NCBI GenBank assembly: GCA_036250225.1
Contig: JAPZLL010000055.1
Location: 63,697-127,696 of the forward strand
DNA from: Cercophora sp. LCS_1
Taxonomy: Eukaryota > Ascomycota > Sordariomycetes > Sordariales > Lasiosphaeriaceae
Direction of reading: 5' to 3'
DNA: 64,000 nucleotides
A model generated the notes under the pieces. The model was not told the DNA's origin and did no database searches. It worked only from the letters and a program-made list of their open reading frames with translations. This document shows positions 10,784-21,063 of this stretch, in pieces; within the stretch, counting starts at the first letter, position 1, and every line of letters starts with the position of its first letter. A program made the translations under genes and the position numbers.

Positions 10784-13700
10784 ATGGAACCCCTGCAACG
10801 CATCATATGGTCTTCACCATCGACCTCGAGTCTTCTGGGATGGTCTGAGGCTCTCCGGCAACTGGTATGCATCCAGAAGCGAAGCCCCACGCCGCCCCAA
10901 GGCCATCTCTCAGATGACCCACGGGTAGAAACACTTCTTCAGAACCTCTTGGTTTTTGGGCCTGTGGCCTGGCTGCTTTCTGGCTCCACCTTCCGGATTA
11001 TCCTGTTGCGCGGCGCGAATCCAGTTGTGCTCCCTAACCGGCGGGGATACCCAAAAGTGGCTGCTACTCTGAGTCTCTTCGGCTTGCAGTTGGCCTATCT
11101 CGTCGTTGGTATCCGCGAGCACGGCTCCTGGTATACGCTGGCACATGGAATTCTCGAGTTGGTCGCCGCAGCGGTTGTTTGCATACTCTCCTTCCTGGAA
11201 CACGGTCGAAATGCCGCGCCTTCGACTCTCTTGACCACATACCTTGTGCTCGCAATCTTCGGCGATCTTGTCCATGCCGGCCTGCTGGCCGTTGCCTGGA
11301 ATCTGTGCAATCCATGGGGGCTCCCATCGGCTATCTTCGCCAACAGGGTTGTCCTCTTCGCACTGGAGGCCCAGACCAAAAGGTCCATCCTCCGTGAGGC
11401 CTATGCAAAGCTGTGCCCAGAGCAGACGGCGGGCTTCCTAGGCAACGCATTTTTTTGGTGGATTAACGATATCCTCAAAATGGGCTACTCCAAAATGTTT
11501 ACCCTTGACACTATACCGCCCTTGGACGAAGCGCTCGATGCCATGAAGTCGCGCGAGTCGATGCAGGAGGCGTGGGACAAGAGGAGTGAGCATAACCCCC
11601 TGCCGTCTTGGCCGTGCGCTCTGACATGGGGACCCCAGAAAAACCAGAAGGTCGTTTCTCCCTGGGATTAGCGTTGTTGCGGTGTCTGTGGCGACCAAAC
11701 CTCTACATCGTGGTTCCCCGCTCCATCGGCTCCGTGCTCCGCTGTTGCCAGCCCTTGCTCATCCGATGGGCCATTGCCTTCGTCAGCCAAGATCTGCCAG
11801 CTCTCGAGAACAGAAACGAAGGCTTCCGTCTCATACTGTTTACATTTTTTATCTACACAGGCATGGCCGTCTGCAATGCCATAGGCAAACGCCTGCTCAG
11901 CCGACTGAACACTCTGATGGAAATGGCAGTGATTGGTGTTATCCACAACCGTTGTCTTACCATCAAGGACGGCATTTTCGACGACTCGGCCGCCGTGACA
12001 CTTATGAGCAACGACGCCTCGTCCATGGTGTGGGCTGCTGGCCTTATGCATGATGTGTGGTCGAATTGCGTCGAGTTTACTATTGGAATGTATCTGCTGG
12101 CTGGCGAACTGGGCTGGGTGTGCGTAGCCCCCGTGGCCGTAGTGATTGTCAGTTCTCAGGCGTCCAAAGCTATTACCGGAAATCTGGCAGATCGGCACCG
12201 GGCGTCTCGCGTCGCAACTCAGATCCGCATCTCCACGACCAAATCTATCCTCGACTCGATGAAAAACATCAAAATGATGGGCCTGGTCGACAAAATGGAA
12301 GCCAAGATTCAAGCAGCCAGAGGTTACGAGGTGAAGCAATACATCTCCGTGTTTAGACTGCAGCTGGCATTTATTGTGTGCTGTAAGCGGGCTAGCTAAC
12401 CATTCCCCCTATTATGAAGCAGCCAATGACTGACAGTTGATCTTGATAGTCTTGTCCTTGTATCTATTTAGTCCTTCCATCACGCTTATTGCCTACGCCA
12501 TCCAGGCACAACTTCGTGGTGAGAAGGCCATCGATGTGAACATGGCCTTCACTTCGCTCGCTATTATCAACCTGGTTTCTGTTCCAGCCAGTATGCTCGT
12601 CGATGTTATCCCCGAAGTCGCCTCCATCATCGCAGCATTGGATCGCATCCAAACGTACCTCCTCAGCCCGGATCGAGAGGATAAACGAGAATTTCTCGAT
12701 AAGCGATACAGCAACGGCGGAGCTTCTTTACTAGGTAACGATGAGGACGAGGTTGCTATCAATATCGATCATGTTACAATACGTCCGGCTTCGACAGCAG
12801 AACCTGTCCTGAAGAATATCAGCACGGCACTGAAGAAAGGCCACCTCGTAGTTGTTTCGGGGGCTGTGGGGACTGGCAAGACGACTCTCGCCAGGGCTCT
12901 TCTCGGAGATGTCCCACCTGACTCGGGTGTCATCCAGACAGCTTACGGATCCATAGCGTATTGTTCTCAGACAGCATGGCTAATCAACGGCACCATTCAG
13001 GAGGCTATCCGCGGGCCGCCCGGGGATGACGCGGCATTTGATAAAGAGTGGTACAAGAGAGTCGTGCATGCCTGTGATCTCGAAGAAGATCTCGGCCAGA
13101 TGCCAGATGGTGACCAGACGGTCATCGGGAGCCGTGGCATCACGCTTTCTGGCGGACAAAGGCAGAGAGTCGTAAGCACTTGACTCCGGGCTTGACGGCC
13201 GTGACTCTGGCGCTAACAAGGTACTACCAGGCCCTCGCGCGAGCTGTCTACGCCCGACGCAACTTGATCATCCTCGACGATGTTCTATCTGCTCTTGATG
13301 CAACGACCGAACGGCATATTGTCGATAACCTCATCAGCCCCCATGGGTTATTCAAGGAATTGGGCGCGACGGTCCTCCTCATCACCCACGCGAGCAAGTA
13401 CCACTAAAACAATCCACCCAAAACTTCTGAGACTGAGATTTCTGACGAGTTGCGTTAGCCCAGCATCTACCCCTGGCTGATCACATTATCATTCTCGACA
13501 AGGATGGAAGCATCGCCGAACAAGGGAGCTGGGAGGACCTTCGAGCTGATGCGGGCTATATTAGCAAGGTCGTCTTGAAGGAGAAGGAGGGAGGCGAGGG
13601 CAAGCCGCGGGATCGCGCCGAGTCCGAGAGTAAAGATCAGGCTTCCACCAAGCCGCCCGGAGACTCGGATAAGATGCAGGAACTCACCCGCAAGACAGGC

Positions 13701-15632
13701 GATGTCACGCTTTACACCTACTACTTCGGTGCCATCGGGCCAGCTCGCCTTTCCGTCCTGCTCTTGTCGGTATCGTCGTACGCTACCTTCCTGGGGTTGA
13801 TCCCGTACTGGCTGCGGTGGATGGCTGAGAGCGGCGGCGAGCGCGTGTGGTTCTATTCTGGCATCTACTTCGCACTCACTGTCAGCGCCTTCATCTCGGT
13901 GGTGACAACCGTCACAAACGTTTTCCTGTTCATCGGGCCACACGCAGGCACCGAGCTCCACAGCCGGCTCCTACGGACTGTCATGTACGCACCACAGTCA
14001 TATTTCACGTCCACCGACACCGGTACAACGCTCAACCGGTTTAGCTCCGACATGATGATGATTGACAGACAGCTGCCCGGCGCGCTCTTCCAGGTCTCGC
14101 AGAACCTCTTTCGCATGTTTTCGCAGTGCGTCCTGCTGGGCGTCACGCAGCCGCTCATCCTGCTAACGCTGCCCTTTACCGTTCTTGTTCTTTACCTTGT
14201 TCAAAAGGTATACCTTGCGACATCGCGCCAGCTGCGCTTCCTCGACCTGGAAGCCCGGGCCCTCGTCAACGCCAGCTTTCTCGAGACTCTCGAAGGCGTC
14301 CCTACAATCCGGGCGTTTTGCTGGCAACGCCCTTTCATCAAGGACAATGTCAAGAAGCTCGACCTATCCATGCGTCCGGACTACCTTCTCATGTGCATCC
14401 AACGCTGGCTCGACGTGGTGCTCGACCTCATGGTCCCTGGTCTGGCGATAAGCACGCTCGCCATTGCCATTGCCCTCAAAGGCTCCACGACTGGCGGGCA
14501 GATTGGCATCGCCCTCAACGTCATTCTGCAGCTCAACGGGTACCTCTTCCGTCTAGTCGACTCCTGGACGAGACTGGAGACATCTTTGGGAGCCATCTCC
14601 CGCTTGCGCGCCCCCGAGAAAGAAGTCCAGCCTGAGGAGAAACCGGCGGGGGCCGTGCTGGACCCGCCGCCGTCCTGGCCGGCTCACGGTGCGGTCGAGC
14701 TCTCTCATCTCTCGGTATCCTACAAACCGCCGACGACCGTACTCAAGGATATCAACTACTCCATCGCCCCAGGCACCAAGGTCGGCGTGGTGGGCCGCAC
14801 CGGCAGCGGCAAGTCGTCACTGCTGCTGAGCATCTTGCGGCTCGTCGAGCTCCAAGGTGATCAAAGCACCCTTCTCATCGATGGGCTCGACGTGCGCAAC
14901 CTTCGGCGCAACGCCATCCGGTCCCGCATCATCACCGTCCCGCAGGATCCCATGCTCGTCATGACAGACACGGTCCGGCAGAACCTCGACGTCACCGGCA
15001 CCGGGGACATCTCCGACGAGGACATGATCCGCGCCCTCGAGCGCGTCCGTCTCTGGAGCGTCATCCAAGCCCGCGGCAGCAACACAAACGCCGCCGAGCG
15101 CGAAGCGCGCGACCTCGACGCTGCCATGGGCCTCGTCGTTCCCAGCAGCAGCGGCAGCAGCACTGCAAACGCCAACACCACCCCCAACAACAATGAAACC
15201 ACACCTTCCGACGAGGATGATAAGAAAAAACCCCTCCTCTCCCCATCACGCTCAGCCACCCCCTCCTCTCCCCCTTCCGACTGCCTAGACGCAAAGATGA
15301 AATCTCTCCCCCTCTCCCAAGGCCAGCAACAACTCTTCTCCCTCGCGCGAGCCCTCCTCATGCGCCCGTCTCGCGGGCATCTCGTCCTCCTCGATGAGGC
15401 CACGAGCAGCGTGGATGGCGAGACAGATCAGCTGATGCAGACACTCATCCGTGAGGAGTTTAGCGAGCATACCGTCATTACGGTTGCGCATCGGCTGGAG
15501 ACGATTCTGGATAGCGATGTTGTGATGGTGCTGGAGGGTGGGAGGCTGGTGGAAGTGGGAAAGCCAGGGGAACTGGTGGTGAGAGACGGCGGGGTGTTTA
15601 GATCGCTGATGAGGGGGGAGAGGAGGAGTTGA
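10784..15632 (+). CDS. ABC-C (MRP-type) multidrug transporter
   Basis: The model has five exons: 10784-11585, 11639-12382, 12450-13171, 13231-13393 and 13459-15632, all in phase, giving 1534 aa. The order is TMD0-like N-terminus, TMD1, NBD1, TMD2, NBD2. NBD1 has Walker A GAVGTGKTT (Lys 659), signature LSGGQ (about 748-752) and Walker B LIILDD. NBD2 has Walker A GRTGSGKSS (Lys 1262), signature LSQGQQQ, Walker B LVLLDEATSSVD (Glu 1457) and the H-loop VAHRLETI. NBD2 carries a low-complexity Ser/Asn/Thr insert of about 70 residues between the Q-loop and the signature. The fourth intron (13394-13458) uses a GCAAGT donor; only this choice joins ITHA to QHLPLADHI in frame. The protein probably exports organic anions or conjugates across the plasma or vacuolar membrane. 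Confidence 0.92.
13394..13458 (+). other. GC-AG intron in the ABC transporter
   Basis: The intron is 65 nt long, begins GCAAGT, has a CTGAC branch-point-like site and ends TTAG. The nearest GT (13398) would leave the wrong phase at every downstream AG I could find. Using the GC donor gives Thr at the joint and the expected His-loop sequence. Confidence 0.75.
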
Positions 15633-15988
15633 GGGAACACTGGCTGGCTGCGATGGCTCCTAAGGAGGCAGCCGTAATGCCTGCCCTCCAAGAGACGGGA
15701 ATGGAGACCTAATGGGGGGACGCAAACTGGGATTTATTTGACTGTGGGGGAGGAGGAGAAAAGCGGGAATTGACCACCTGAACTGAGAGTACTGCCTATT
15801 CATGTATGCCATGTTTGGCGATTTCCCTGATCAATTCCTGAGCAGCACCTAAGTAGCGCCTGAGCAAGGTGGCCAGGGGTGGTGCGGGTGACTGGGGTTG
15901 GTGAGGGCAACTTTGGGGTAAAACAACAGATACAACTCTTCACCATTTTAGAGGGACTGCCACGAAATAGTAGATATAAACTCTGATG
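15633..15988. other. Intergenic, tail-to-tail
   Basis: This holds the 3' flank of the ABC transporter and of the dead HET gene, which converge here. I see no gene or clear terminator element. Confidence 0.35.
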
Positions 15989-18016
15989 CTATCGCAGGGT
16001 GATAGTCTCGCGAATGGAAAAGGTACCCCCAACATGCGCAACACTCTCCTCAACAATCTCCAGGTCTTTTGTCGAATGCAGCGTCAAGCAGTCCAGCCGC
16101 CCAAACTCGCCCTTTTGCGATAGGGGTCTAAGAAAAAGAAACGTATACGAAAATACCGTCAGCTCAGGCACGATGTACCTGGCCATCGTCTTTCGTTTCA
16201 TTGGGTATGACGTAAGGAGCAAACAGGTCAACATTTGCTCGCCGTCAGCGAAAAGGGGTTGTAGCTCCGACCCGGCAACTGTAGAGTCTGCTCGCGCGCG
16301 ATAATCCTGAAGGGCTATCCCGTCGTGGGTTAGTCGAGTTGTGAAATCGTATGGAACGTTGTCGATGAGGTATTCGTTCGTACTTTTCCGGGATACGGTG
16401 AGAGCTAGCGTCCAGCCGGTGATTCTCAATGCCTCTATGTCTGTGTTTTCCGACTTGTCACACGCGCGGTCTTTTGAATTGTTCCACTTCACTGTTTCCC
16501 CGTCTTCGAATTCAACCTACGCAGCTGAGAGGTGGTTTCGGATGATGCTCGGGTCCACATCCTCAGTGATATTGTCACTTCCAGGTACACTTCGATACTC
16601 AAAATTGCTGTTGAGTAGTGGCTGCGTCGAGTCGTTGACGCTTTGCTTCGGTCTCTCAGTCTTCCAGCCCAGCCATGTCCAGCTCGGGAAGTTATGCCGA
16701 CGTGTCATGCCGACGTGTCATGCCGACTGGGTTGGTCAAGAACCAGGACAGCGTGATGGCTAATGTGCTCATCGGTGTGAGTGCCTTCGACTGCCAGTAG
16801 AATCGCGATTGGGGCTGGAAGGTGGGATGCCGTAGAAACTGCACACCGGCGGCTTCATGTCTTTGCCGTGTTGAAGGATGCCGCGAAATGCATCGTGGGC
16901 GTCATTTTGGTGCGTCAGGTCTCTCTGCATGTAGTTGCTGATGTAGTTGCCCATTAAATGTACCGAGCTTCGCGTGTATGGAGAAAGCATATTGTAATCT
17001 AACGGTGTCTGGTTGATTGGCGTGGATACCGTCTCTAGGCATCTCGCCTCTGCGCATTGGAAGAATACTTGGTGTTGCGTGAAGACGAGTCGTCTTCGCG
17101 ACAATAGACCTACTTGGAACGTCCATCCGCGTGTTGCCCATTTCGAAGCGTCGATATCCCACCCAGGGTGGAAGACAGGGGCGAGCAGACACCTGTCGAT
17201 ACGGATAGATGGGTGTGTTGATCGGGCTGTAGTGACGCCCGCCAGTCCATACTCGGGCCCGTCTCCTGCCGCTGCAATGATGGTGAATACTGCAGACGCA
17301 TAGATGTGACCCATCTTCTGAAGCTGTGGTGCTAATTCCTGTTTGTCCTGTGGAAGGCAGTATCGATCCACCCAGAGATACCAAAATCCCATTGCTCTGA
17401 CTACGGTGATGGCGTCGGCGATGACCTGCGGAACAGGGCTCGGAAGGGCGTTTCCCTGGGCAGGCGAGGATGAACCGGCGCCCCAGACATAACTGAGCGC
17501 GGTATATACGTCGTTTGCACCGCCAGGATACGGGACAATATGCCCAGCACCCGAGACGCAATCGATAACTCGAAAGTTGTCGATGTCAAGACTCAATGCT
17601 TGTTCGCAAGACTTGTGTTCCTCCTCACACGTCGATATCCAAGTTTTTAATAGAGAATAATCGATTTTGTTAGACTGCACTGGGCGAGGACAAACACCGT
17701 TCTTTTCATGCCCAATGATGACGATCGGGCGGGAATCGAATCCTTAGCTGGCGCTCTTGTCAAGGTAGAATGTGACTGGACCCAACCTGAAGTGCTTGCG
17801 TCGCAGTGCAAAGTCGACGCCGGTTGGGACAGGTTCCGATGAGTGGTAGTAGTATGACGCTGCTTGCAGGAAGAAGGCGCAGAGTTGGCAGGTTTTCGCA
17901 TCTGGAGCGCCTTTGATGAAACTGAGGGATTCTCGGTCTGGCAGCCTCTGGACGTAAAACTCCTCGTTTAGAATCTTGTAGAAGTTGATCTTGACACAAC
18001 GGTGGCATAGACTCAT
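15989..18016 (-). pseudogene. HET-domain gene, disrupted
   Basis: The N-terminal exon starts at 18016 (about 90 aa, CHRC and CQLC pairs). The HET core follows: YTALSYVWGAG, FWYLWVDRYCLPQ and the conserved RGWTFQ. The C-terminal signature PSWTWLGWK and a tail VEFEDG..W..SK are also present, so the family match is certain. The frame is broken at least three times: a missing base near 16800-16801 (after NRD), a 13-bp tandem duplication at 16694-16726, and an in-frame TAG at 16519-16517. In addition, no GT donor is found at the end of the first exon: the sequence there reads CAG-CTAAGG where a GTAAGG-type donor would be expected. HET domains trigger cell death in nonself recognition; this copy should be inactive. 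An intron covering the TAG is possible but has a weak donor. Confidence 0.8.
16694..16726. repeat. 13-bp tandem duplication inside the HET pseudogene
   Basis: The unit ATGCCGACGTGTC occurs twice (16694-16706 and 16707-16719) and is followed by seven bases of a third copy. Removing one unit restores the reading frame from the ITLSWF segment to the PSWTWLGW segment, so the duplication is the frameshifting event. Confidence 0.85.
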
Positions 18017-18270
18017 CGCTAAAGGGATTTCACCCTTTTGGTTTGATTCATTGTGGTCGACTGAAAATCATGGATGTTGCTCGAGTTGCAAAGTGCAAAG
18101 GCTGTGTGTGGTATTGGAAGATCCGACCACATCGGAGTGGCACATCGGACTCCTGTGACCCTGAGACCGATTTCCCCTCTTTTACTCACCGCCTTCCTCA
18201 ACCGGTCGGTGGTGGTTGCATTTGCCTCAGCTTCAGCCGCAACGAAGCTGACGTAGGGGCGCTTTGCACA

Positions 18271-18870
18271 ATGCGTCAGCTATCCTTCATAGCGGTGGCC
18301 ATTGCTGCCTGCGTTTTCGTCCGAGTGGCATCTCAACCCTCAGCAAAGACCGAGCCCCAACATACACTCATCTACACAACCACCATCACCCGGACAGCCC
18401 CATACCTGGTGCTCAGCACCGTCACGGTGACCCTCCTCAAAGCCCTCGAAGGCCCAAACTACCCCACCTACGGCGTCCCCGTAACAGGCACCGCCATCAT
18501 TGGCGACCAAACCTCCCAACTCACCTGGACCCTCTCCGGCAATGTCCCCCTCGGCCGAGACACCACGTACCCGCCCCTCCCCCCCGGCGCCACCACAACC
18601 CTCACAAGAAGCTACAAGACATCGGAATCGCGGTCCTCAACGTACCGTAACATCGTGTTTGGCTCCGGTCGGTACGACTTCTTCACCACCATGGCCTTCA
18701 CCTTTGTCGAGGGCGTGGGCCCGGCGTACCCTGCAACAATTATACGGACGGGATACACGTCCAGGACCGTTACCCAGATTGGGGGAAATGAAGCTATAGG
18801 GTTTTCCCATACCCAGAGTGCGGAAGGGTCGTATTGGAGGACTACGACTATGATGTTGGCCCAAACATGA
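18271..18870 (+). CDS. Secreted Thr-rich protein of unknown function
   Basis: This is a single exon of 199 aa starting at the ATG at 18271 (MRQLSFIAVAIAACVF). Residues 1 to about 21 form a signal peptide ending near VRVASQ. The rest is rich in Thr, Ser, Tyr and Gly with repeated short beta-like stretches (TTTITRTAPYLVLSTVTVT) and has no cysteine after the signal peptide. I do not recognise a family. It is convergent with the UstYa-like gene and 130 bp from its end. There are no repeated core peptides with Lys-Arg sites, so it does not look like a ustiloxin-type precursor. Confidence 0.6.
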   Translation: MRQLSFIAVAIAACVFVRVASQPSAKTEPQHTLIYTTTITRTAPYLVLSTVTVTLLKALEGPNYPTYGVPVTGTAIIGDQTSQLTWTLSGNVPLGRDTTYPPLPPGATTTLTRSYKTSESRSSTYRNIVFGSGRYDFFTTMAFTFVEGVGPAYPATIIRTGYTSRTVTQIGGNEAIGFSHTQSAEGSYWRTTTMMLAQT

Positions 18871-18999
18871 CACTGGACCTACAAAAGGATTGGACGTCCG
18901 TCTGGTAAGGTGCATTGTCGCAACTACCGTCAGAGTTTCCATTGCTACCACTGGCAGCTGTAGCATCCACTATGGAATATATTATGCATCTGGAAACTC

Positions 19000-20005
19000 T
19001 CAGTCTATCCCCGTGTCATTATTAGTCGCATGCGCCTCACCGTAGGCGAGAATTGCCTCAAAATCCCGACACTGATGCTCAACCCCCCAACCATCCACGC
19101 CCCGTACGACTTTGCCATCGACCGTCCTTGCTTTTTCCAGCGTCGTATCACCGCAGCACATGATGGATTGGCGGATATAGTCGATACAGTGGTAGATGTG
19201 ATGGTCTCGCATATGCTCTTGGCTGAGTGCAAAGGCGAGATATTCCTTGTCGTTTTCTCCGTGGTACCAGTCTTGCAGTTTGGACACCTTGGATTTGATC
19301 GCTGCCTGTCAACCAATCAGTAAAATGGGACAAGACCTTTTCTGTTGCCGCCCGCTCACCAAGCAATGCAGCTGGTGGAACACGGAAATCGTGTACTCCT
19401 CTGCCGCAGGGTAGGTCTTGTCGTTCAGGGGGTAACCCCCTGAGAGTTTCCACGCCGACGGATCTTCGACTCTGACATGGCCTTTGCCAGCTGTGGAAAC
19501 GGGATTATGAGACGAGAACGTAGGTGTCATTGGCTTTCGCTTCCGAGGAGAATGCAACGTACCTGGCGATAATTTGTTCCATGGACTCGAGAGTCCATCT
19601 GGCCCAAGGGGATCGTCGTTGTACCTCTCGTCGGGTTGAAAAAGGACGAGCTTGCTTGAAACTATCGGGTTTTAGCAAACGCTCAAGGGTAAGGGAGGGG
19701 CGGTGCAGGGTATTGCAACGGAACGCCTGAATGGGATATTTACCTTTGCTGAAGATGGATTGAGACGGCAAGAGACTCTTCTCTCTCGTCTCGCTTGTCG
19801 AGAAATAAGTGCCAAGAGCAAAGGACAAAACGCCCACGAGAATGTATCGCAAGCAATGATACACGAGGGTCCAAAATCCTGATCGTGCTGCAGCTCCTCC
19901 GCTCCGAGCCGGAGATGCACTCCGCAAAGACGGCCCTTTGGCTTCATCGTCATCGAGAAATGGAGCCGACTCCACGTCTGCAAGTTCGCGCTGGGGGTCC
20001 GACAT
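19000..20005 (-). CDS. UstYa-like protein (DUF3328 family)
   Basis: There are four exons: 20005-19744, 19661-19563, 19490-19360 and 19305-19000, with introns of 82, 72 and 54 nt, giving 265 aa. It has a cytosolic N-terminus, one membrane segment at about 44-68, then the family block YNDDPLGPDG, then the two metal-type HxxHC motifs: HQLHC at 159-163 and HIYHC at 200-204, the second continuing IDYIRQSIMC. Near the end, W-G-x-x-HQCRDF is also typical. UstYa proteins are copper-dependent-looking oxidases or cyclases in fungal ribosomal peptide (dikaritin) and some other secondary-metabolite pathways; many genomes also have copies outside clusters. All catalytic His and Cys residues are present, so it should be active. 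No precursor peptide, UstYb partner or tyrosinase is visible nearby. Confidence 0.88.
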
Positions 20006-20097
20006 GGCTCAAGGTCGGTCAAAAATTGACTGGAAGCAGCCAAGAAAAAGGCGGCTGAGCAGGTGCCAAGCTGCCAAGGGGGGGTGGGCAAGCCAGG

Positions 20098-20104
20098 TAT
20101 ATAT
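20098..20104 (-). promoter_or_regulatory. Possible TATA box of the UstYa-like gene
   Basis: TATATAT lies about 93 bp upstream of the ATG at 20005. Position and sequence fit a fungal core promoter, but this is a pattern match only. Confidence 0.3.
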
Positions 20105-20251
20105 GCACGGCTGGTGGCAAGACTGAAAAAGTGCCTGAGAAATGATGCTTCATCTAAGGCGCATCTAAATGTCCCGATAGGACCATGTCAATCCCGCTGG
20201 TCGGGCTATTCCATTTAGCCGGATGGGGGTGCGTTGGCCAATTCATGGCTG

Positions 20252-20268
20252 CCCCCCCCCCCCCCCCC
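20252..20268. repeat. 17-base cytosine run
   Basis: An uninterrupted run of 17 C lies in the region upstream of the UstYa-like gene. Its length is likely to vary between isolates or to be mis-called by sequencing. Confidence 0.9.
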
Positions 20269-20414
20269 ACCCGAGTGAACGGTACTTCGGCTTATACTGG
20301 CAACACCGTCCCAAAAGCCGCGAGAGTTATGCCAGCGAGCCGGTGAATATGGAAACAAGACGTGTGATGTGAAGGAAACATTGGTTTAGAGGAGAAAGCT
20401 AGCCATTTTTTTTT

Positions 20415-21063
20415 TCATGATGGTATCATACCTAGGGACGGCGGCGGACCTTCGTCGATTTCGTCGAGCTGGCCTAGGGTAACCGGCCCTACCCCCTCAA
20501 ACGAGGCCGTCCCCGGGTTTTCGCGTGGCCCGGCCAGCCGGGACGGAGACGGCGAGACCGACACGGGCGGGGGAACGACTTTGACGTGCCCCTTGACGGG
20601 GGCAAGGTTGCCCGCCTCCCGGTACGTACCCCGCTCGATCTCACCGCCGACGATGGCATCCTCGTAGGCGAGCGGGTGAAGTTGGCCCTGAAGGTTGCGT
20701 GCTTCGACCCGTGTAGAGCCGCTGGCAGCACACACATGGATGATGAGCTCGAGGACGGCAAGTATGAAGAAAAAATATTTACAGACTATCCCGCCGCTAC
20801 CTGAGAGTTGAAGATTGTTACTGACGACGGTGGCCCTCCTGTGCGTAGTAGAGCACATGATGCCGTGCGGGCATCAAGTGGTCGTTGTCATCGATATCGT
20901 GCTGGTGGGAATGAGCCGGGTACAAGGACACGCCCCTGCCAACGAGGGACGCGTGGGTTTGTAGAAGCCCGCGGGTGGCCAAGCGAGGTCCCATCTTCAG
21001 GGCACCGCACACCACGTGTGTGAGCACAAAGACAAGGACATAGAGAGCCGGGTTGAACGCCAT
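20415..21063 (-). CDS. Putative secreted protein, orphan
   Basis: The model has two exons, 21063-20822 and 20721-20415, joined in phase 2 over a 100-nt intron (GTAACA..CCAG), giving about 182 aa. The start MAFNPALYVLVFVLTHVVCG is a good signal peptide. The mature part is His- and Arg-rich in exon 1 and Pro/Gly-rich in exon 2, with no cysteine. The 3' end is less certain, because GTATGA near 20430 could start another intron. No family is recognised. It lies in the same orientation upstream of the UstYa-like gene, but without repeated core peptides there is no basis to call it a precursor. Confidence 0.45.

Noticed and set aside
17725..17745. GGATTCGATTCCCGC on the minus strand, resembling a tRNA T-arm
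   Set aside because: No matching acceptor, D-arm or anticodon stem is found upstream; it lies in the dead HET gene's intron region.
18271..21063. A ustiloxin-like ribosomal peptide cluster
   Set aside because: Only the UstYa-like gene is present. Neither flanking secreted protein has repeated cores with Lys-Arg sites, and no UstYb, tyrosinase or methyltransferase is seen in the window.
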